Source: an uncultured Roseburia sp. (GTDB lineage Bacteria > Bacillota > Clostridia > Lachnospirales > Lachnospiraceae). From it: 5,287 nt of DNA. The stretch is from NCBI GenBank assembly GCA_934358955.1, contig CAKRLC010000124.1, positions 1 to 5,287 on the forward strand, written 5' to 3'. Of the stretch, positions 1-5,287 are shown piece after piece (positions within the stretch are counted from its first letter, which is position 1; every line of letters begins with the position of its first letter). The notes below the pieces were generated by a model. The model ran no database searches, was not told the origin of the DNA, and worked only from the letters and a program-made list of their open reading frames with translations. The translations under genes were made by a program, and so were the position numbers.

Positions 1-2445
1 AAGCTTGCAAGATGTCAGGGATGTACGAACCACTGTCTCTTAACCATCAACCGTTTCTCCGGCAACCGCCAGTATATCACCGGTAACCGCTGTGAGCGCG
101 GTCTTGGAAAAGAAAAGAACAAAGAAAACATTCCAAACCTTTTTGAATATAAGAACAAACGTATTTTTGATTACGAACCATTAAAACCGGAAGACGCAAC
201 CCGTGGAACCGTAGGAATCCCGCGTGTATTAAATATGTATGAGAATTACCCATTCTGGGCAACCTTCTTCAAAAAATTAGGTTTCTCCGTTGTACTTTCT
301 CCATCTTCTACACGTAAGATTTACGAACTCGGTATTGATTCGATCCCCTCCGAATCCGAATGTTACCCTGCAAAGCTGGCACACGGACATGTAACCTGGC
401 TGATCCACCAGAATGTGGACTTTATTTTCTATCCATGTATTCCATATGAGAGAAATGAATTCCCGGATTCCAACAACCATTACAACTGCCCGATCGTTAC
501 TTCTTATGCAGAAAATATTAAAAATAACGTAGATGAGATCACTTCCGGTCAGGTGAAGTTTTTCAACCCATTTATGGCCTTTACAAATGAAGACACATTA
601 TCTTCCCAGCTGATCAAGTTATTTGCATCTTCTGAATTCGGTATTCCGGAGGCAGAGATCCGTGATGCAGTGTCCGAAGGATGGAAAGAATTAGCTGTTG
701 TCCGCATGGAAATGCAGAAAAAAGGCGAAGAAGTTTTAAAATATATGGAAGAAACCGGAAAACGCGGTATTGTCCTTGCCGGACGTCCATATCATGTTGA
801 CCCGGAGATCAACCACGGTATTCCAGAACTGATCACCTCCTACGGAATTGCAGTTCTGACCGAGGACTCTGTCTCCCACCTGCATCAGGTAGAGCGCCCT
901 CTGATCGTTATGGACCAGTGGATGTACCACTCCCGTCTGTATGCAGCTGCAAACTTTGTAAAAACAAGGGATGACGTAGATCTGATCCAGTTGAATTCCT
1001 TCGGATGCGGTCTTGATGCTGTTACAACAGATCAGGTCAATGACATTCTGACCAAATCCGGTAAGATCTACACCTGCTTAAAGATCGATGAGGTCAACAA
1101 CTTAGGTGCTGCCAGAATCCGTATCCGTTCGCTGATCGCTGCGATCCGTGTCCGTGAGAAAAAACAGGCTACAAGAACCGTTGTACCTGCAAATTATGAG
1201 CGTGTGGTATTTACAAAGGAAATGCGTGACAATTACACCATCCTCTGTCCACAGATGTCTCCGATCCATTTTGAGCTGCTTGAGCCAGCTTTTAATGCAG
1301 CCGGTTATAATCTGGTTGTACCAGATATTCCTGCAAGGGAATGTGTGGATGTCGGATTAAAATTCGTAAATAACGATGCCTGCTATCCATCCCTGATCGT
1401 AGTCGGTCAGCTGATGGCTGCGGTCAAATCCGGCAATTATGATATGAACAAAACTGCCATTTTAATTTCCCAGACAGGTGGTGGCTGCCGTGCAAGTAAC
1501 TACATCGGATTCATCCGTCGTGCCTTAGAAAAGGCCGGTTATCCAAATGTCCCTGTTATCTCGATCAACTTAAGTGGTCTTGAAGGCAACCCTGGCTTCA
1601 CACTTACACCAAAGCTGATCCAGCATGGACTTTATGCACTTGAATTCGGCGATATTTTCCTGCGCTGCTTATATGCGACCAGACCTTATGAAGCCGTTCC
1701 TGGTTCAGCCAATGAACTGCATGAAAAATGGAAGAAAAAAATTATTGCCTTTATCACACAGGATAAGTTTTTATCCCATAGAAAATTCAAACAGATGTGC
1801 CGTGAGATTATCCGCGATTTTGATAATCTGCCACGTCTTGACATCAAAAAACCGCGTGTTGGTGTTGTTGGGGAAATCTTAGTAAAATTCCATCCGGCTG
1901 CCAATAATTACCTGGTAGACTTATTAGAGTCTGAAGGTGCTGAGGCCGTTGTTCCGGACCTTACTGACTTCCTGCTCTACTGCTTCTATAACACCGGATT
2001 TAAGGCTGATAACCTTGGCTTCAGTTCAAAATCCAAACGCATGGGACGTCTTGGCATTAAGTTCTTTGAATGGTTAAGAAGTGCTGCTGTCGATGAATTT
2101 AAGAAGAGTAAGCATTTTACAGCACCTGCACACATTGAGGAGCTTGCAAAATACGCAAGAGATATTGTATCCGAAGGTAATCAGACAGGTGAAGGCTGGT
2201 TCTTAACCGGAGAAATGTTAGAGCTGATCCACACCGGAACACCGAATATTGTCTGCACGCAGCCATTTGCCTGCCTGCCGAACCACGTTGTCGGAAAAGG
2301 TGTTATTAAGGAATTACGCCATCGTTATCCGGAATCCAACATTGTTGCGATCGACTATGATCCGGGTGCCAGCGAAGTAAATCAGCTGAACCGTATTAAG
2401 CTGATGCTCTCAACAGCAAATAAGAATCTGAAGAAGAGTCTGTAA
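1..2445 (+). CDS. Acyl-CoA dehydratase activase-related protein, C-terminal part (5' truncated by window edge)
   Basis: The reading frame is open from base 1 to TAA at 2443-2445, giving 814 residues with no start in view; an in-frame ATG at 235 is internal, because typical family residues lie upstream of it. Family knowledge: these ~1400-residue clostridial proteins carry N-terminal BcrA/BadF-type ATPase domains (outside the window), then a DUF2229 region and modules resembling the 2-hydroxyacyl-CoA dehydratase subunits. Activases of this superfamily pass an electron to a dehydratase using ATP and an iron-sulfur cluster; the substrate of this giant subgroup is not firmly known. Seen here (fragment numbering): a cysteine cluster C5-x2-C8-x3-C12 followed by GNRCERG (C31), likely metal or Fe-S ligands; DUF2229-like region from about 69 with CYPAKLAHGHV (C121), YPCIPYE (C146) and NCPIVTSYAENIKNN (C163); GRPYHVDPEINHGIP at 261-275; NSFGCGLD (C336); a second CYP motif (C461) and GGGCRASNY (C496). 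Cytoplasmic, no membrane segments. It converges on the minus-strand operon. Family assignment is firm, biochemical role uncertain. Confidence 0.9.
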   Translation, partial: KLARCQGCTNHCLLTINRFSGNRQYITGNRCERGLGKEKNKENIPNLFEYKNKRIFDYEPLKPEDATRGTVGIPRVLNMYENYPFWATFFKKLGFSVVLSPSSTRKIYELGIDSIPSESECYPAKLAHGHVTWLIHQNVDFIFYPCIPYERNEFPDSNNHYNCPIVTSYAENIKNNVDEITSGQVKFFNPFMAFTNEDTLSSQLIKLFASSEFGIPEAEIRDAVSEGWKELAVVRMEMQKKGEEVLKYMEETGKRGIVLAGRPYHVDPEINHGIPELITSYGIAVLTEDSVSHLHQVERPLIVMDQWMYHSRLYAAANFVKTRDDVDLIQLNSFGCGLDAVTTDQVNDILTKSGKIYTCLKIDEVNNLGAARIRIRSLIAAIRVREKKQATRTVVPANYERVVFTKEMRDNYTILCPQMSPIHFELLEPAFNAAGYNLVVPDIPARECVDVGLKFVNNDACYPSLIVVGQLMAAVKSGNYDMNKTAILISQTGGGCRASNYIGFIRRALEKAGYPNVPVISINLSGLEGNPGFTLTPKLIQHGLYALEFGDIFLRCLYATRPYEAVPGSANELHEKWKKKIIAFITQDKFLSHRKFKQMCREIIRDFDNLPRLDIKKPRVGVVGEILVKFHPAANNYLVDLLESEGAEAVVPDLTDFLLYCFYNTGFKADNLGFSSKSKRMGRLGIKFFEWLRSAAVDEFKKSKHFTAPAHIEELAKYARDIVSEGNQTGEGWFLTGEMLELIHTGTPNIVCTQPFACLPNHVVGKGVIKELRHRYPESNIVAIDYDPGASEVNQLNRIKLMLSTANKNLKKSL

Positions 2446-2461
2446 AGATTTAAGTTGTACT

Positions 2462-2689
2462 GGTGATTTTAAGATTCTCTTTCTGATGGTATTTATAAAT
2501 CAAAAATAAAATAGTTCCCTGGAAATTTCATTGGGTAAAACATTCCGATGAGCCTCAAGGCAGAGATTTGTGTCAGCAATGGCTTCCACAAATCTCCTGA
2601 GTCTCATCTCCATTACCCAGAGAAATTTCCAGGGAACTATTTTTATTTTTGATTCTTTCTAAGTTATGAGAGAGAATCTGAAAATCACC
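2462..2689. repeat. Large imperfect palindrome (228 bp inverted repeat) filling the intergenic region
   Basis: Paired segments, read by eye from outside in: 2462-2470 with 2681-2689 (9 bp), 2472-2480 with 2671-2679 (9 bp), an unpaired zone of about 17-18 nt per side, 2499-2510 with 2641-2653 (12 bp, one bulged base), 2511-2529 with 2622-2640 (19 bp, perfect), 2532-2538 with 2613-2619 (7 bp), 2547-2552 with 2603-2608 (6 bp), 2554-2557 with 2598-2601 (4 bp), and 2563-2572 with 2587-2596 (10 bp, perfect). The apical loop is 2573-2586. The total is about 76 base pairs. No transposase or convincing ORF lies inside, and I see no target-site duplication at the ends. It could be a miniature palindromic mobile element, an elaborate bidirectional terminator or a structured RNA; the sequence alone does not decide. 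The right tip overlaps the last five bases of the alkylation repair gene. Confidence 0.85.
2499..2653. terminator. Probable bidirectional transcription terminator (core of the palindrome)
   Basis: The core stem contains the perfect 19-bp arm 2511-2529/2622-2640. On the plus strand it is followed by a T-rich tract at 2640-2650 (TTTTTATTTTT); on the minus strand the mirror tract at 2502-2512 reads TATTTTATTTTTG after the stem. It lies 50-odd bases past the stop of the plus-strand activase gene and just past the stop of the minus-strand repair gene, the expected place for a shared terminator between convergent units. The T tracts are themselves part of the pairing arms, so the structure is not a textbook short GC hairpin plus U tail, and termination efficiency cannot be judged from sequence. 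Confidence 0.55.
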
Positions 2690-3362
2690 CTCGTAATGTT
2701 TTCAGATAAGCCTTCTGTTCTTCCGTGATCCGGTAGCTCTCTACTGCTTTCTGGATTGTCTTTCTGTGTACCCACGGTGAGAGCTTGCGTTCTTCCAGAT
2801 AGGGAATCACTGTATCCCACTGTTTTGCCAGCGCAGTTGCAAAATACCATGCGATCATCATATTCACATAGTATTGCTCTGACTGTACGCCGGAAACAAG
2901 TGCTGCATACTCTGGTTTAAAATCTTCGTCCAGATACAGTCGCATGAGTATACCGATCCCGTAACGGATCGTATATGTATCTTTGGAACGGATCCATTTT
3001 TTCACTTCAGGAAGTAATTCTTCTTTATGTGCCGCGAAACACTTAGGCGCAGGAAAATCACAGGTTGCCCAGTTATTGACATACGGAAGAAAACGCTGTA
3101 TCTCCCGCAGACAGCTTTCATAATCCCTGATTGCTGTGATGAGCATCATATGAAGATTATTTTCCTCATAATATTGATGCGGCAGCTCCTGTAAAAAAGC
3201 TTCTGCCTCTTTTGTTTTGGCAAATTTCTTCGCAAATCTGCGAAGCACCGGCACACGGATGCCGATCACATCCTCTTTTTCAATTCCCGGCATGAGTGCA
3301 CTGTGAAACTCTTTATACGTCAAATCCTGCAATTCAAATAATTTTTCCTGTAACTCATTCAT
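2685..3362 (-). CDS. AlkD-like DNA alkylation repair protein (HEAT-repeat DNA glycosylase)
   Basis: This 225-residue protein fits the usual size of AlkD-family glycosylases, which remove bulky or cationic alkylated bases (N3- and N7-alkylpurines) from DNA using an all-helical HEAT-like repeat fold. Key residues match Bacillus cereus AlkD as I remember it (W109, D113, R148, W187): here W98 and D102 in NNWATCDF, R133 in TIRYGIG and W172 in AWYFATALAKQWD, with the same spacing apart from a four-residue deletion between D and R. The catalytic Asp is present, so it is probably active. The start ATG (3360-3362, MNELQEKLF) has AGGAG at 3374-3378, 11 nt upstream. The frame stays open upstream to 3563, but that part overlaps the permease in antisense codon context, is Cys-rich and unlike the family, so I reject it. 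It begins 14 bp after the permease stop, probably the last gene of the operon. Its TGA stop lies in the tip of the large palindrome. Confidence 0.9.
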   Translation of the reverse strand: MNELQEKLFELQDLTYKEFHSALMPGIEKEDVIGIRVPVLRRFAKKFAKTKEAEAFLQELPHQYYEENNLHMMLITAIRDYESCLREIQRFLPYVNNWATCDFPAPKCFAAHKEELLPEVKKWIRSKDTYTIRYGIGILMRLYLDEDFKPEYAALVSGVQSEQYYVNMMIAWYFATALAKQWDTVIPYLEERKLSPWVHRKTIQKAVESYRITEEQKAYLKTLRG

Positions 3363-3373
3363 GTCATCTGATG

Positions 3374-3378
3374 CTCCT
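3374..3378 (-). promoter_or_regulatory. Ribosome binding site deciding the start of the alkylation repair gene
   Basis: AGGAG on the minus strand overlaps the TAG stop of the upstream permease (3377-3379, reading TAGGAG) and lies 11 nt before the ATG at 3362. This supports the short 225-residue form over the longer open frame, and suggests translation may be coupled to termination on the permease gene. Confidence 0.7.
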
Positions 3379-4018
3379 AAAATTGTTTTTCCTTCATAAC
3401 ATGCACACTGATGCAATACGATAGCACAGTCAATACCAGCGTCAGGCCTACTGCCAGACATGCAAACATCCCACCGCTCATGCTGTTTAAAAAACCAAAC
3501 ATATTTTCCTGCCGTCCTGCAAGCTTTGCAAAAGCAAAAATGCATGCACCTACTACACCACATAAGCCTGCCACAACTGCCCTGCTGTTTTCAATACCAA
3601 ACTTTAATTCCAGTGGGATCAGCAAATCTCCCATCAAAAGAATGACCGGAAGAAATGTGGCTACCATCGGCGCCTCCGACGGAAAATCGATCATTGTTCC
3701 ATGTACGGCTTTGGATGCAACATAAAGAATTGCTGCGATCAGCCATGAGAACGCGCCTCCTGCCAGACTTAGCACATATTTTTCCCTGACATAGATCCCC
3801 GCATTGATCGGAAGCGTCATCAAAAACTGATATCCATTGTCAAGTTCATCATAACCAATGGTATTTATGATCAGAATCATCATCGTAAATGGAAAATATC
3901 CAAGAATAAAGGTCCCTTCCTGCGAGAATCCAAGCATGATTGTTAAAATGAAAAACAGTATGATATATGGTTTGTTTCTGCAAATCAATCGAATATCTTT
4001 TTCCAATAATCCTGTCAT
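3377..4018 (-). CDS. ABC-2-type transporter permease, six-helix
   Basis: A 213-residue hydrophobic protein and membrane partner of the ATPase encoded just upstream. By eye there are six membrane segments at about 17-31, 36-54, 82-101, 117-136, 148-166 and 184-205. The N-terminal LLEKDIRLICRNK and the cytoplasmic-loop signature GYDELDNGYQFLMTLPI are typical of the ABC-2 membrane family found beside GntR/YtrA-type regulators in Firmicutes. Only one permease is encoded, so the transporter would be a homodimer of this subunit with two ATPase subunits. Substrate is unknown; relatives are linked to export of peptides or lipids or to envelope-stress responses, but nothing in the sequence fixes this. 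The ATG shares its A with the TAA stop of the ATPase gene (TAATG), with AGGAGG at 4028-4033, so translation is probably coupled. The stop is TAG at 3377-3379. Confidence 0.9.
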   Translation of the reverse strand: MTGLLEKDIRLICRNKPYIILFFILTIMLGFSQEGTFILGYFPFTMMILIINTIGYDELDNGYQFLMTLPINAGIYVREKYVLSLAGGAFSWLIAAILYVASKAVHGTMIDFPSEAPMVATFLPVILLMGDLLIPLELKFGIENSRAVVAGLCGVVGACIFAFAKLAGRQENMFGFLNSMSGGMFACLAVGLTLVLTVLSYCISVHVMKEKQF

Positions 4019-4866
4019 TATCTGTATCCTCCTGTCATCATAAGAATCAGTTCATCAATTCCGCCCTTTTCCACTGCAATCCCCGGATAATTCTCCTGAT
4101 AAAATCTTCTGTCATTGGTAAAGCAGGCATAACCATAGCTTTCCTTCTGGCTTTTTAAAATGGCTCTCTGATCCAGCGTTTTGTACTGTTCCTCACTCAC
4201 CTTCAACACACCATATTGCTCTAAGATCACATCCGTGTCCTCATGGGTTATGATTTTTCCATCATGAATAAGGTAAATATCATCGCACAATGACTCCAGA
4301 TCCGTCGCAATGTGTGATGTGATCAGAATAGAACACGCTTCGTTTTCTGCCACATAGTCACGCAACAGATCAAGGATCTCATTCCGCGCTTCTATATCCA
4401 GGCCCGCTGTCGGTTCATCCAAAATAAGCAGCTGTGCTTTATGCGTGATCGCCGTCAGGACACGAAGCTTTGCCTTCATTCCAGTGGAAAATTCCTTGAT
4501 TTTCTTCTTTGCCGGAATCCTCATGCGTTCGCATTGTTTTTCAAAAAGAGCCGGATCAAATTCCTCATACATTCTGGATAAAATATGTCTGATATCTTCC
4601 ACGGTAAGCTGTGAACTAAATCCGGATTCTGCAAGGGAAACTCCGATTTTCTGTTTCGTTGAAATCTCCAGTTCGCTGCTGTTGTTTCCAAGTACCTGGA
4701 TCGTTCCTGCATCCGGCTTGGAAAGCCCAAGGATCAGCTTGATCGCTGTACTTTTCCCGGCTCCGTTTTTTCCAACCAGCCCTGTGATCCGGCCATCCGG
4801 GATCTCCAGAGACATATCAAATTCAAAGTCTCCATATTTTTTCTGAACATTTTGCATTGTTATCAT
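4018..4866 (-). CDS. ABC transporter ATP-binding protein
   Basis: A 282-residue cytoplasmic ATPase that would energise the adjacent permease. Motifs by residue: Walker A GKNGAGKST 32-40; ABC signature in the degenerate form FSTGMKAK at 126-133, in place of LSGGQ; Walker B LLILDEP 146-152 with catalytic E151; D-loop AGLD 154-157; switch His H185 in TSHI. The usual Q-loop glutamine is not at its expected place (A79-E80 after IGVSL), as in other members linked to YtrA-type regulators. Residues from about 215 form a C-terminal extension (QYGVLKVSEEQYKTLD onward) that recurs in this subgroup. ATG at 4866 is preferred over ATG at 4857 because AGGAGA (4879-4884) is 12 nt from the first and 21 nt from the second. 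It lies 23 bp after the GntR gene and overlaps the permease start by one base. Substrate unknown. Confidence 0.92.
   Translation of the reverse strand: MITMQNVQKKYGDFEFDMSLEIPDGRITGLVGKNGAGKSTAIKLILGLSKPDAGTIQVLGNNSSELEISTKQKIGVSLAESGFSSQLTVEDIRHILSRMYEEFDPALFEKQCERMRIPAKKKIKEFSTGMKAKLRVLTAITHKAQLLILDEPTAGLDIEARNEILDLLRDYVAENEACSILITSHIATDLESLCDDIYLIHDGKIITHEDTDVILEQYGVLKVSEEQYKTLDQRAILKSQKESYGYACFTNDRRFYQENYPGIAVEKGGIDELILMMTGGYR
4028..4033 (-). promoter_or_regulatory. Ribosome binding site of the permease gene
   Basis: A perfect AGGAGG on the minus strand, inside the last codons of the ATPase gene and 9 nt before the permease ATG at 4018. With the TAATG stop/start overlap it implies efficient reinitiation and balanced synthesis of the two transporter subunits. 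Confidence 0.8.
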
Positions 4867-4878
4867 AAATGGTCTGTA

Positions 4879-4884
4879 TCTCCT
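4879..4884 (-). promoter_or_regulatory. Ribosome binding site of the ABC ATPase gene
   Basis: AGGAGA on the minus strand, preceded by an A-run, in the 23-bp gap after the GntR stop (TAA at 4890-4892). Spacing to ATG 4866 is 12 nt. No terminator lies in this gap, which supports co-transcription of regulator and transporter. Confidence 0.7.
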
Positions 4885-4889
4885 TTTTT

Positions 4890-5264
4890 TTATTTTTCCT
4901 CTAATATCAGCCGGACAACCTGTACTATTTCTTCCTTGTCCATACCGATGGATATCGCCCTGTCAATCGCATTTTCAAAATCAGTCTCTACCATCCGTCT
5001 GCGCGCTTCTACGGCAAGCTGTCTGTCAGAAGCAGACACATACGTTCCTTTTCCGTGAACTGTTGTGACAAAGCCTTCCTCCTCTAATCTGTCATACGCC
5101 TTTTTGACTGTCAGCGCACTGATCCGCAGCTCCCCTGCAAGCGTCCTTACAGATGGAAGTGCCTCTCCCTCTTTCAATACCGACTGGATGATCTCTGTTT
5201 TTATCTGATCCATAAGCTGCTCATAAATCGGCACCATGGACGAGTGATTTAATATAATATGCAT
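4890..5264 (-). CDS. GntR-family transcriptional regulator, YtrA subfamily
   Basis: This 124-residue protein has an N-terminal winged helix-turn-helix and only a short C-terminal helical tail, the hallmark of the YtrA subfamily (full GntR proteins with FadR- or HutC-type effector domains are about 230-250 residues). The DNA-binding part spans about 11-77: PIYEQLMDQIKTEI (helix 1), LPSVRTLAGELRIS and ALTVKKAYDRLEEEGF (helix-turn-helix with recognition helix) and the wing VTTVHGKGTYVS. Residues 78-124 should form the dimerisation helices. Members usually repress their own operon with a linked ABC transporter, often induced by envelope-active antibiotics or peptides; the inducer here is unknown. 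It is the first gene of the minus-strand operon. The ATG is at 5264, with AAAGGAG at 5277-5283 and 12-nt spacing. The promoter and most of the operator region lie beyond the window edge. Confidence 0.92.
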   Translation of the reverse strand: MHIILNHSSMVPIYEQLMDQIKTEIIQSVLKEGEALPSVRTLAGELRISALTVKKAYDRLEEEGFVTTVHGKGTYVSASDRQLAVEARRRMVETDFENAIDRAISIGMDKEEIVQVVRLILEEK

Positions 5265-5276
5265 ATTTTTATCATT

Positions 5277-5283
5277 CTCCTTT
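5277..5283 (-). promoter_or_regulatory. Ribosome binding site of the GntR gene
   Basis: AAAGGAG on the minus strand, 12 nt before ATG 5264, which fixes the start of the regulator. Another ATG lies between the two, one base past the AGGAGA, but it is out of frame, too close to the site and reaches a stop after eight codons. Confidence 0.7.
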
Positions 5284-5287
5284 ACAA

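Noticed and set aside
1..6. HindIII site AAGCTT at the first base, suggesting a cloned fragment end
   Set aside because: Uncut AAGCTT sites also occur inside the window near 3197, 3519 and 4464, so the window is not a HindIII fragment and the match is probably chance.
235..237. ATG at 235 as the start of the activase-type protein
   Set aside because: The frame is open to base 1, and the upstream residues include the family cysteine cluster and GNRCERG, so the gene extends beyond the window.
2486..2509. Short peptide ORF within the palindrome (ATG at 2486)
   Set aside because: It ends after seven codons with no good ribosome site; nothing suggests translation.
2455..2696. Target-site duplication flanking the palindrome, as expected for an inserted transposable element
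   Set aside because: The bases just outside the outer arms (TACT on the left, CTCG on the right) do not match; no direct repeat was found at the ends, so transposition is not supported at this level.
3363..3563. N-terminal extension of the alkylation repair gene (67 extra residues)
   Set aside because: It lies almost wholly inside the permease gene in another frame, is rich in Cys and Trp unlike the family, and the ATG at 3362 has a ribosome site and begins where AlkD-like proteins usually begin.
4445..4846. 133-residue open frame on the plus strand opposite the ABC ATPase
   Set aside because: It is antisense to a strongly conserved ATPase, its residues look like reverse-complement noise, and no ribosome site was seen.

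Overview
The window looks like chromosome of an anaerobic Firmicute, most likely Lachnospiraceae (Roseburia/Blautia-like gut clostridia). This rests on the very large acyl-CoA dehydratase activase-type protein, the GntR(YtrA-type)-ABC operon, strong AGGAG ribosome sites and moderate GC; the genus is inferred from family knowledge, not from a search.

Layout. Positions 1-2445 (+) hold the C-terminal 814 residues of a giant protein of the 2-hydroxyacyl-CoA dehydratase activator / DUF2229 type; its 5' end lies outside the window. Positions 2685-5264 are all on the minus strand and form a compact four-gene operon read right to left: a YtrA-type GntR repressor (5264-4890), an ABC transporter ATPase (4866-4018), a six-helix ABC-2-type permease (4018-3377) and an AlkD-like HEAT-repeat DNA glycosylase (3362-2685). 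Spacings are 23 bp, a 1-bp stop/start overlap and 14 bp, each with its own ribosome binding site, so co-transcription is likely. The promoter lies beyond the right edge.

Between the two convergent units the intergenic space is almost entirely one imperfect palindrome, 2462-2689 (228 bp, about 76 base pairs in the stems, 14-nt apical loop). It can act as a bidirectional terminator, but it is far larger and more complex than an ordinary terminator. Its right tip supplies the stop codon of the glycosylase gene. It is the most interesting object here: a candidate miniature palindromic element or structured RNA, testable by looking for copies elsewhere in the genome.

The genes otherwise belong to known families. 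The repressor probably senses an unidentified small molecule or envelope stress and controls the transporter; the DNA repair gene at the operon end is the functionally odd member. I saw no tRNA, rRNA, CRISPR array, transposase or phage gene.
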